Below, piece after piece: positions 43,167 through 54,199 of a DNA stretch of 64,000 nt. The position numbers and the translations under genes were made by a program. This stretch comes from Phytophthora sp. 'mugwort' (taxonomy: Eukaryota; Oomycota; Peronosporomycetes; Peronosporales; Peronosporaceae): positions 5,084,001 to 5,148,000 of the forward strand of contig JAUCEF010000007.1 in the NCBI GenBank assembly GCA_033558025.1. The letters are read 5' to 3'. How positions within the stretch are numbered: the stretch's first letter is position 1; each line of letters begins with the position of its first letter. Below the pieces are notes generated by a model. It saw nothing but the letters and a program-made list of their open reading frames with translations, made no database searches and had not been told where the DNA came from.

Positions 43167-44995
43167 GGGGAGAAGTTAGGGAGCACCCTCAGCGAGAGCA
43201 CCCGAGCAAGAAAACGTCGAGGCAGGTGTCGTTAATGACCGTGCAAAGCTTAACATATCTTTGCACAGCGACTTGAAATACATACCAACAAGACGTCAAA
43301 AAAGGTGCAGCGTGCTGCATCTTTCGCGAGCGCAATGCTTTCCTGCATTCTCACTTCTCATACTGCTCGTAGCCCCCCCCCCCCCCTCCCTGCAACCAAC
43401 CACTGGGTTGCCCACCCACCAACGGGATCGCAGGATAAAGGAAAGCAGTATTTCATTCCGGCTCCTCCACCTTTGGAGTATCCGTCCGCAGAAGTTGCTA
43501 TCTGAAAACAAGTTCCATTACACACAAATACGACATTGATCCATCCTCACACCGGTTGCGCTATTTGATGTGAGCGCGCCCTGCTACTACCGACCTTGCC
43601 CGGTATTTCATGATGTACCTGAAATTCACTGCACTTATAAAACAAACAAGTACCGGATGCCCTTGCTGAACGCAATTATTCTGACTGGTATGAATACAAT
43701 TTTGCCGGTACCCCAGATTTGGATTCCGGGAAAACTGCCTAGAAAGAGCAGTCGATCCCAATGCCTAGGCTTATTGTTACGGATCGAGGATCTTGATTGC
43801 ACCAATGCAACAGAGCGAGTATTCCCCTTGGCAAAGAAACTATTTTGTGGCTGGCATTTACGACGGGATGTGCTTGCCCAGGCGCAACGGAAAATTATTG
43901 TCGCTGATGTGACTCGAGCCACCCCACTTGCCATGAAGAAAATGAAGGAATTACAAGTTGATATTTATACGAGGATACGATACGTTTCACTAGCTAACGA
44001 GCATTTAACGAAGGCTGCGCTAGTCTTCGCGAGCTTAGTGCCGAAACGGACGACTATCTTAGACGACAGGGTGGTGGTCTTATAAGACAAAGTTCGTCCG
44101 ATGTTGGATTAATACCTATCAGCACATTGACTGTCACGACACTTCTACAGTGGAAGGCACGCATGCCAAAATGAAATCGTTCCTGGATATCTCACGAGGA
44201 GATTAGTCACCGTATTCCAGCGACTTCTTCCGTGGGTGGATTAGAGCAGCAACTATCAACAGTGTTAAAGAGGCATATGAGATGTCGGAGATCCCGCAAC
44301 GTTTTCGCGACGACTTGTACATCGACGTTGTCAGAATAATTTTAGTGCATGCACTAACGGAAACGCACGCATTGTGGAAAACAGCACGGAATATGGTAGT
44401 CCGTCGACTAGAGCGAAGTGTATGCGACGGTATATTCATACGGACCCACGGTCGGACTTGCCTCCACGACTTATTTAAAACCATTGACTCAAGCGGTGCC
44501 TTGAAACTGCGGTCGGAACACTTTGACAAGCACTAGTGGTTGCCTGTGCCTAGCTCGACGGCAGTCACCCGAGTTCTGGACCCTGATCCTCGGCAAAAAA
44601 GACGGCGCGTGCAAACACAACTTCTGCCCCATCGTGCTGGTTTCGGTATCAACAGCATTCGCCGAGAACCATTAGGATTCGAGTTCGTAGGAAGGACTGA
44701 TTGGCTACCTAGCACTAATCCACCAGCATTATCTTTTCAAGGGCTCCTGGAACAAAGTGAGATGACTCCAGCAAGCAATTTGTCTCGTTCGTGGAGCTAG
44801 GCTGGGTTGCGCGACTTAAATAGTTAGCTTTCTATATTATAATAGGGAAGTATTGGCAGATCTATGTCCGTTGTCGGATGAGGCTGTAGTGCAGGGCACG
44901 TTGAAGCTGTCGGGAACGTATGGTACTCGAACGCCACCTGCCTCGACGTTTTTCGGCTCGGATGATCCGCTGAGGGTGCTCTCTAACTTCTCCCT
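43167..44995 (+). mobile_element. MULE transposon with 67-bp terminal inverted repeats
   Basis: Left TIR 43167-43233 and right TIR 44929-44995 are inverted copies, about 80% alike by eye. Shared blocks include GAGCACCCTCAGCG and AACGTCGAGGCAGGTG. A MULE-type transposase lies between them on the + strand. A 9-bp target duplication could not be fixed with confidence, although CGCTGACT occurs just outside both ends (about 43155 and 45012). Both ends are present, so it is full length but dead. Confidence 0.85.
43570..44800 (+). pseudogene. MULE transposase, broken
   Basis: Mutator-like transposase. The frame at 43570-44085 shows CTYKTNKYRMPLLNAI and LTGMNT, the start of the MULE catalytic core, where the Asp expected before Cys is His here. 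It then shows DCTNATERVFPLAKKLFCGWHLRRDVLAQ, the second and third motif region. The following frames read WINTYQHIDCH, STVEGTHAKMKSFL and (44282-44536) a helical tail, ending RSEHFDKH, then W-L-P in shifted frames, the usual C-terminal H-W block. At least three breaks occur. The SWIM finger was not found, so it is a different lineage from the MULE at 5.8-8.2 kb. Confidence 0.8.
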
Positions 44996-45419
44996 ACGTC
45001 ATGGACTCCGTCGCTGACTTGACGCCTTCTGTACGACCTAATATGCTTCTGCTGGTTTACTTACTCGGCTCGACTTCCTGTCGACTTGTCTCGAGATGCG
45101 TTGGTAATCCAGATGGTTAAGAAGACTTTCCTGCACCACCAATGCTCGCAACTTCAGGCGACCGCCTTATTCCTCCTTTGTGAGAGACTTCGTCGGTACC
45201 ACAAAGCTCACTAGCGGCTGAAGGTAGCCGCCGCACTGACCGTAACGCTGGAACGACGCCGAACGCTGCTCAAGCTCTTGCTGGGATGTCTGGTGGATTG
45301 TTTGAGCCAGCTGAGACCACTACTTGTGGACACGCCTCCCCGCCGACTTCTTCCGAGCCCGCCGCATGACTCATCCGGTAAGCCCAACTCCTAGATCGTT
45401 GAGTTCGCTGTTCGGTTCC

Positions 45420-48400
45420 TAGACACTCATCCATCCGTTATGTCTACAGGATGAACCTATTCGATCGTCTCTGAGTTTCCTTCCCGGCGGCTCAACTGAC
45501 AGGGCATCCTCCATTATTGTCGCAGCCGGTCCTCGGTTCCCTGGACCTCGCCTCCTCGAGAAACCAGAGGGTCTTGACGACTTCTTCGAGGCAGTATCGC
45601 CAAACTCGCGTCGCCGAAGGATCAGCCCTCGCTCACGACCAGTTCGCCACAAGCTAACGCCCAAGTCAGTTCTCCGGGTTCGAGATGGTGACGACTCGGC
45701 CTTTCTTCTCGCCCAGTCTCTTCCTCCTCGCCAATCCCTGGATGAAGACCCAGCGTTGAAACCGATTCCGCCGAGCTTTGACCCTTTGACAAGCGACTCC
45801 CAAGGGTCTCATCGTTCTCCTAGCAGGTCCTCCGTGTACAGCGACATTTATTCGCCACGTTCGTCGCCTTCGCCGAGTCCTCCACGCGCCACTCCGCCGC
45901 CGGGTTTCGACAGGACGGACTCATGGAGACTGGGATATACCTACGATTCTATCAGCCGAGTTTTCACCGACTCAGCGTGGGTCTCATTCTTGTCGACAAG
46001 GGGTCTCAAATGACACACAGGATTCAGGGGATCCATTACGCTGAGCTCGAGAACTCAGCTGACGACGAAGTTTCGACTCCAACCACTCTATCAGAGCTCT
46101 TCTTCTGAAGTGTTAGCTCACCTTCGGTATGATGGGTTCGGCTGCACCGCGAAAATGGTGCCCTAGGCCGGAGGTTGGAGGCAGCTTTAGCGCCATCGGC
46201 TCGGCTAGAAGCATAATTGGCTGTGGTGATTCGTGAGCGAGACAAGTGGAAACAATCGTCCAGCATAAACACTACTCTGCTGACCTCGTTCGTTCCACAG
46301 TCTGTCGACTGGAGAAGGAGAAGAGGGAATCAACTCGGCTGGCAAATTGCCATACCGACGCCATTCAACAACATGTGGACAGGTGCTATCGCGTGATCGA
46401 GGATCGAAACACGGATGTCCAACGCCTTACCGACCAGATTACAGAACGTACTGTGCCATACAACGCCTTGAAGGTTTGTTTTGTCGGATATTTATTTCCG
46501 CCGTCTTCAAGAGGCGTCAGTTTGGTGGCCCCCGGCAGCGATGAGCTGAGTCTTCGGGTGGAACGCAAGACGATTGAGGAGCATAAGCGTACGATTACTC
46601 GCCTCAAGAACGTCATCCGCCATCACGGTCAAATATCGGTAGCGGATCCCGAGGTGGCGATGGCAGCGGCTACTGGTCTTGAATCGTCTGGTCTGACATC
46701 CTATCGATCTCGTCTTGAGCGTCCGCCTGTACCGACTTCTTGAAGCCCGCTGGCCTGAGATCGCCCTGGTGCGCAGTCAGATGAACCTCGTGAGGTTACC
46801 TTGCGAATTGCTGCTCGGTCGAGTCGTCATCCGTTTTCTGCTTCTTCGCTTCGTCCGAGATCTGTGGCTGCATCCCAGCCCGACTCCCATTCAGCACTTC
46901 AACCAGGCTCTTTATTGAGTTCAAGTTCATCTCCCTCACTTTCATGTGGACCGTCGAGTTTGGCAGTGCGTGCGTTGGAACTACCTCCTCCTCCACGCAT
47001 CAATATTTCAACCCTGAAGCAGACCTCGACTCCCGCGGATCAAGCTCACCGAGTCCACAAAGTTGTTACCGCCGAGATCACCTCGTTCCGGCGTCTCTTC
47101 CTTCCGTACCAGGGTCTGTCACACTTCAGCCGACTTCATTCAGTTCTCCGTCAAGTTCGACAGTGTTCTCCAGTACGGCATCGGCTGTTGTTGCGTTGAC
47201 TTCGCTGAGTTCGGCGGACCCTGTTCCACCGCCGAGTTCTTCTGGGACTCCTCCAGCATCAGCTCAGCTTGTAACTTTGGAAGCCGAGTCCCGATTTCTG
47301 CGACTCGGCTGGTATCACCTCGGCTACACCTTTAGGATTTCTAGACTTCGGATACCATGGCCCTGGGACCTGCGAAGACTGGGGTTCCCGATCACCAAGA
47401 TATAACTGTACGTGATGTACCGGCTACCCATCCTCTCAATATCAGCTCTCTTGATGTTGAGCAGGAGGAAGGTAATCGTCCTCCACGGTCTCCCAAGAAC
47501 CTCTTCATCCAGGTAGTTGGTTCTGATGAAGATGAGAGTGACGGTGCTGGTTCAGGCGAAGAAGAGCAAAATTCACCAGTCATTCCGCAAGTGCCAATGG
47601 AATCGTCAGACCTTCCTCAGCTGACTTTAGAATCTTCATCCGGTTCTTCTCTACGAGAACAGGAGGCTGGTAAACGCCCCCGTCATTCGCCTTCTCGACC
47701 AACTCCCAAGCGACTTCGACGCGATTCCTCTGGTAATGATGTTCTGGTCACGTCTTCTCCCACTGCTCTCGAGACAGTAGTGCCTGCAGGTCTATCCCCC
47801 CGGAGGTCCGGTTCGATTTCCAACAATTTGGCTTCTCCGAGGGTGGCGTCCCCAAACACAACTACCAAGGATTCCATACCGTCGAAGTCAGCTTCCAAGA
47901 GTCAACATCGTGTTGGCTCAAGTTATAGGGTGAAGAGACTAACTGGGTCCGATATTTCATCGCTCTCTGGGAGCGCTTGCACTATTTAGTGGATTCAAAA
48001 GTGTTGTCTTGGGTTTGCACCCAGATTTGCATCCTGGCGTCCCACTCAGCGAGCTCGAGTTAATTCTCCAGCTCTGGATCAAGTACAGCAAGGATCGGAA
48101 ACGTTGTGCGGACAGCCTTCGACCTATTCTCAAGGAAATGTATGAGTGGTTTTACTGCTCGTGACTCAGCTGGACCCATGCTGACTGTGGATTCCGAATT
48201 ATCTCTCGACCCATTCGTCCCTTCGCTCCGGCAGCAAATATGGCATGGTTCCCGGCTAACGCGGACTGGAGGGCAAGTGTTGCCGAAGGTTATCATGAAT
48301 AGCCTTGTCGTGCATGGTGGTTATGCATGCCGTCATCGTACCCTTACAACCCGGGTTTTGCAGCCGCTACATCCAGAATTGCCAGCGTTGCTCCCGCCGA

Positions 48401-48590
48401 GTTCGATTTCGAATATGTTCAATCTCGTGTTAGAGATGACGTCGACCCCAATGGGTCGACTCCGCCCAGTCTATCTCCTGCCGCACCTATCCCTGCCAAT
48501 CGAGAACGTCTGGCCATCTTCGAGACACTGTCGGCGTTCGCTTTGGTCTTTAACGTAGTCACTCCGTCCAGTTTCGGGCATCTTAGCTAA
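45420..48590 (+). other. Ser/Pro-rich long ORF region convergent with a Ty3 element
   Basis: A chain of long + frames: 45423-46013 (Arg/Ser/Pro-rich; SPRSRPVRHKL, RSPSRSSVYSDIYSPRSSP), 46246-46743 (a coiled coil with RLEKEKRESTRLAN and VIEDRNTDVQRLTDQI), 46801-47380 (Ser/Pro-rich, shifted), 47357-47989 (acidic then basic; SDEDESDGAGSGEEE, RPTPKRLRRDSS), then 48000-48590 (LQLWIKYSKDRKRCADSL, FEYVQSRVRD). Content is protein-like and similar in style throughout, so it is probably one decayed gene of about 1,000 residues. No domain is recognised. It ends about 80 bp from the stop of the Ty3 integrase on the other strand. It may be an antisense ORF of that element or an unrelated gene. Confidence 0.5.
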
Positions 48591-48672
48591 GTTGGCTTTC
48601 GAGTAGCAGTCATAGTGACTCAGCTGAGTTCCATACAGCTTCATTTCATCCATATATAATCATGCAGTGGTT

Positions 48673-50540
48673 TCAGTAGTTTTCTCCACTCCACCACGCC
48701 TGAATTCCTGTCACCACGTGGTGGTCAACATGTGGCACCGTAGTACTAGTTTTCGTCTGCAACTTGCACCATTTGCAGACGATTCTCGCGTTTCTTTTGC
48801 CGTAAGTAATCAAACAATAAGCCTCCGCAGGACAAATCGTAAGTGGTTTCCATGTCGGCTCGTCATAGCCGACCCATTTGACCTTGAAAAACCGCGGAGC
48901 TCTGTTGGGGTAGGATAACGGCATATCGTCATCCAGGATCGCTTCTACCTCATCTTTGACGACGCTCTCGTCGGCTTCCCAACTATCTTCTGGAAGGAGT
49001 TCTTCATCGAAATCGAAATGTTGATCTTCGCTGAGTTCGGCCACCAGCTGAGCCGTTGATCTTTGCACCGGATCAGTCACCGCCTACAGCCGAGATACAT
49101 GAACCACTGGATAAAACCGATAACCGCTAGATCCAGTTCGTATGCAAATTCTTCAACCTTTTTCTTCACTCGGAACGGTCCGCGCCACCTATGGGTTAGC
49201 TTCTTCTTCAAACCAGCCTTGACACGTTCCATGAACAACCCAACTTGGTCTCTTTTGTTGAACAAGGACTTTTGGTTTCCAGCCGACTCGGCTAACACGT
49301 TCCCCACCAACTCGGGTGCACTAGCTGAGTTCGGCATGGTTTCGCGTTCGCTTTTACCAAGACGAGCGTTATGTTCCTCGGCTCGCCGAGCTTTCTCCGC
49401 CATCTGGTTTTACTTAGCCAGTCGTAACGCGCTTTTCCGTTGGCGGTGGTTTCTCTCCGCCATTGAACCGCATCAACTGAGTTGACTGAGTCAGCTTTGA
49501 TAGTTGATATCATCGCTTTGAACGTGAACTGGGCGTCCCAACCATGCACCAAATAGAAGGGTGTTCCACGTCGAGCTGTATCGCTGAGTTGTTCATGGCA
49601 TGAACCATTCTGTCGGCAATGTCATCCCAGTCGGCTTGCAGCGGATCTTCTACATATACATGGATAGTTTGCATCATCGTCTTGACTGAGCGTTCTTGTT
49701 CGCCGTTAGCTTGAGGCCGGCAACTCAGCGTTGCTCTTGACCGCGGCTGCATCACACAGCGAACGCTTGGAAAACTTCGCTCATAAAGCGGGGATCTCTA
49801 TCGTGACGAATTAATGACGGAGCACTGAACCTCCGGAACACATATTCTTCAAAGATCTTCGCTACTTACAATGCTCCCGTGTCACTCATAGCTGTTGCGA
49901 TCACGAACCCCGCGAAACGACCTTGGAAAAGCAACGGCACTGTGTTACCTCGCTGAGTCTTCGGCAACGGAACTACGAAATCCATTGATGCTAGCTGGAA
50001 TGGGTGGTCGAATACAATATTGCCAGGGGAATAGTCCCTTAGTTGGGGCTTTCTTTTGCTCGTGCCGCAGTCTTCACATGCTTGAACATGTTTGGTACAT
50101 CAGCATGTAACCCCACTCAATAGAACTCAGCTTTCACCCCATGAAAGGTCCGTACAATACCTTGGTGACCTCCTTCGATCGAGTTGTGGCAGTTATGGAG
50201 GACTTCGCCAATCATCGTTGTTGGTACCACAAATCTCAGCTTGAGGTCTCCATCATCGGACTGAACTGCTCACCGTATCTGACCTTGGTAGTACAACAGG
50301 CCATTCTCACCGAGTACGAAGTTGTCAGCTTTTGCTTGCTCTCTAGTACGACGGTGGGTGAGCCTATCGAGATTTTTTCGAAGTAGCGCCTTCAAGTCAG
50401 CCCACTTCCATTCTTCGTCTTGAGCCCCTAATATGCGTCGCCACAGTTCCGCTTGCACCACTACTGGATCAATATCGGTTGCATTGAGCACGCGATTCTC
50501 CTCAACTGGTGTTTGAGTTGATCCTTCAACTCGACTCATT
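48673..50540 (-). pseudogene. Ty3/Gypsy integrase with chromodomain-like tail (large element)
   Basis: The tether region is at 50539-50270 (WADLKALLRKNLDRLTH, then GLLYYQGQ, where the zinc region begins). The core is at about 49980-49510, with FVVPLPK, ATLSCRPQANGEQERSVKTMM (catalytic Glu region) and EDPLQADWDDI. The C-terminal GPFRVKKKVEEFAYEL is in frame 49403-49077. The chromodomain-like end, FFKVKWVGYDEPTWKPL, is in frame 49080-48673. Several frame changes occur. This is the 3' end of the pol gene of the element whose probable 5' LTR is at 56722-57342. Confidence 0.85.
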
Positions 50541-50729
50541 AATGGGCTCGGCTGTGGCGACTCAAACTGGGTTCCAACAACCTGCAGGTCAGGTAGGAGG
50601 GCTGTGTCGTCTCCAGCTGACTTCTGTATTCGTCCAGCCGACCTTCGTGGTCCTTCGCCTGGGTTCTGCGTGGTTTCATCATCAAAGTGAACCCGGCGGG
50701 TTTGCCTTCAGGTCATTGCTGCTATCCGA

Positions 50730-52900
50730 TTATTCTCCTGTTTTTTTTCTCTCTTGACTTTCCGTATATAGTTCTTCAGTAATCCGGTTCAGCATCTTCA
50801 GCTCAGCTTTTCTTTCTCCGCTGAGTACTATACGACCGGCCTTGTTCTCAAGTGCATCTGTGGCGAGGGAGTCAGCTGCTGCATTGTAGCATCGTACTAC
50901 AATCAAATAGCGGACTGACTGTAGCTTCTCAGATATATCCTTGTGGTGCGCCAACCCAACTTGCGACGTCTCCTTCTTACACGGGATCACCCCCATGGAT
51001 TGCTGGATTGCAAGCAGGGAGTCCCCGACGATTACTAGATCGGTTACGCCACGGTCTAATACCGCTGGCACGCCGTTATTCATACCAGTGTACTCAGCAC
51101 TATTAACCGTGTAGACGAGAGGTACGCACTCGCAACGATTTCAAAGTCCATGCCGGTAAGCGTCACAGAATCCACGAACAGCTTCCATACCCACCGTTAT
51201 TCTCAGTCTTGGCAGACCCGTCGAAGGACAGTACGTAACCTTCAAAGTATCGAGTTAGCTGAGCATACAAATGGTTCTGGATCCAGTCGCACAACCGCTG
51301 AGTTTTTTTTATGAGGGGGGGGGGGCAATATGGGCGAGCGACTCGTCAGTCCGGTGTGGGGAGTGATTGACGCTTGCAGTAGCTGATCAAAGCCGACATC
51401 ACGCTCCCGTACCCGCTTCACTTTTAGGTGGAAGGGCAACAATAACACCGCGAAGCTTGGCGCGGCCGTGGAGTAATTTGGACTCGTAAACCAACTTCAA
51501 AGTCGAAAAGCGAGTAAACGCGTTGAGTGTCTTGCTTGCTAGGAGTATATATAGCAGACTTTCAAAAATTGAAGTAAAGCTAAGAGCTCCTTCTCGGCTG
51601 GGTTATAGTTGACTTCATGGTCCTTGAGGAATCGGCCACAGAACCGAATTGGGTGCAATTTATCATCATAGAGCCGCATCAGGGTAGAACTCAAAGCCCA
51701 GTCGTTAGCGAAAAACATAATGTAGCTACTTTTGAAGGATCAAAGTGCCGGAGTATTCGAGCTCGAACGACCTTTTCCTTCAATGCTGCAAAAGCTGACT
51801 TAGCTGAAGTCAGATCGTTTCCCGAAGTGAAGTCGGCGTCCTTAAGCTGGTAGAAGACAGCTCCGTATACCGCCAGGTTCTGAATGAACCGACTATAGTA
51901 GTTCAGCGCGCCCAGGAAAGCTTACTTCTTTGATTTCGGGAAAGCCAACTCAGCTATTTCTGCGAACAACATTGGATTGGTGCGAATATACCACTCGGCG
52001 AGATATCATGAGAGACGAGATAAACTGTCTGCTGCACAAAGATGCTCTTGTGAAACTGGCGCGGATTCTACACTCGGCGAATCCGGTCAGTAATCGATCT
52101 AGCATGGCTACAAATTCATCAAAATAAAAAACGTCTTGCCACAAAAGCAGAGATCGTCAATGAATGACCGGCATTCGAACACCGGGACGTGTTCGGATTC
52201 ATCGGATTCTCCATTGCTGAATATGTTGCCCTCTGGACCTTCATCCAACTCCTTGAGCGGATCGGACTCAGCTAAAGCTCGGGGGTCAGATTCAAACTTG
52301 GTCGGGTACCTCAGTAGCTAGCTGATCCCCCCCCCCACTGTGATGGCTGCGTTGAGTTGCGGCTGTTTTTTGAGCTTAGCGGACACGTTCGGCGTAAGCA
52401 GTCCATTCACCGCGGGGTAGTACATAACCCCACAAGGCATTGCTATTAGCCGCTGGTAAACTATAGGGGCGTTCTTGAAGCCAAAAGGCATTCAAACCAC
52501 TCAAAATGTCCCAGCGCACAGACGAAGCTAAAACTTTACGAGCCCGTTGAGTCATCATAACAGCCCAAAATCCGCATCCAGGAAGCAATATCAAAGGTAG
52601 CTTTCCAGCTCAGTTAGCAGATCATCGAATCGACCAATGGCATGGCATATTCCATGAGCACCGTGACTGCGTTGACCATCTCATAGTCGATACACAGACG
52701 AATATCCACCTCATTCTACGATAATGATCGGGGTTGCCCAACTGTCTGAGGGCAATCAACCCGGCCTCCAACAGACCCTTGAGAAGCTCGTAAACTTCTT
52801 CAAATGCTTGACGGCGGTCCGCCGAGCTCGTTGTTTGATCGATTGATGTCCTTGGACATCGATATCTCAAATGGCACCATAGGCTGGTGGTGGCAAGATC
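50730..52900 (-). pseudogene. Ty3/Gypsy RT and RNase H (large element)
   Basis: RT pieces at 52870-52376 include RRQAFEEVYELLKGLLEAGLI and a degenerate palm. The clear YxDD box expected before 52100 is not readable, probably lost in the gap around 52330-52140 (a 10-nt C run lies at 52327-52336). The connection domain at about 51900-51720 reads ALNYYSRFIQNLAVYGAV and SAKSAFAALKEKVVRARIL. The RNase H domain at 51083-50730 reads DLVIVGDSLLAIQQSMG, followed by VVRCYNAAADSLATDALE. The domain order is correct but the coding is broken in many places. Confidence 0.75.
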
Positions 52901-53900
52901 ATGATACCTTCATGGCGTTACTTTCATTACCAGTTTTTTTGTTGATCTGGTGTGTGATCACAGGACATCACATTACTTCCGTGTAATCGAGAACCGTAGG
53001 CGTCAAATCATTCAAATCGGGCAGAAAAACCAACTCGCGAGCGTAATTCTCCAGATCGATCTCGTTAGCTGAGGATTCGAACTCAGCTATATCCGTGTTT
53101 CAGCATTCACAGTCGTTGTAGCCAGGTCCTCGAACGTCACCATGGCTGCCATGAGGGAAAGCCGCAAATCTTCTTCGGGGTCGTCTGCAAGAGACGCATC
53201 ACTCACATCAATTTCTCCACTCTATAGCACGCTGGTAAATATCTCTGCTGAGTTGGTTCTTGCTTTCTCACTGATTCTCCAACGCCGGCAGGATCTTTCG
53301 TTATCGTGATAGTCAGAGCATCCCTTGTATTAATGCGCTCACTCAAACCGATCTCAGCTACCAAAGTCACTGGGACAACGGAATCTGTCACCCCTGCCGA
53401 GGTACTGGATGTGTCCGCCGAGTTTACCGACTCAGCTAAGGACCGTTTGACCTCAGCTGACTCTGCTATTGGACTACCTACGAGGTCAGCGAACTCAACT
53501 GATGAACACTCGGCTGACGAAGCCGTAAGCTGAACTCAACTATCGGCCGACTCGACACACTCAACGATTCAATGGGGTCATCGGTGGTCTGGTTACCATA
53601 CTCCAATTCTCCTAACTCGGCGTTGCATTACTTGAGGAATGGTACTACTACTTCGTCGGGCAATTTCGCAGTCGAGTTGAGCAGATTCAGTCGTATTCCT
53701 GCTGGTATCATAAAATCGGTACCCAGTATCAAGTCAACACTCGCATGATGTGACATAATCCAGACTTCAAACACATAGACAATCTTCCACTCTCGTCGTC
53801 GTAGGCATTTTGCCTTTACCAATCCCTTGCACATTGATATGTAAATGTAGAATCTTCGTCTGCTCATCATTTGCCACACCCACTACTAGAGCCCGCATAC
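52901..53900 (-). pseudogene. Ty3/Gypsy protease end and linker (large element)
   Basis: Frame 53879-53628 carries the C-terminal part of the protease region: ILGTDFMIPAGIRLNLLNSTAKLPDEV. The N-terminal retropepsin Asp box was not readable in the shifted frames to the right (54200-53880). From 53600 to 52900 the sequence is a Ser/Glu-rich linker without motifs. Repeated ACTCAGCTGA- and GACTCGGCTGA-like stretches give it a low-complexity look. Confidence 0.6.
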
Positions 53901-54199
53901 GAACTCGGCGATCGATCTTTTGTGCCGATCACCAGCCCATGGCTTTCCGGAACGCATCTTCACTATCACTACGCTGCACTCAACTCTTCCCCGTCGCCGT
54001 GCTTCTACCCTCGCACTCAAACAACTCGCTGAGTTCAACATTCCCATCAGTTTCACATTCAAGTCCGTCGTTTTCCTCACCCCATTTCTCGGGCTGTTGT
54101 GCTTCGCATACAAAAGCGAACACTTAGTTCGCTTCAACCATCGGCTCAGCTGACGGTGGCAGCGCGTTATTCTCCAACCCAGTCAGTGTTTGGCGGCCG

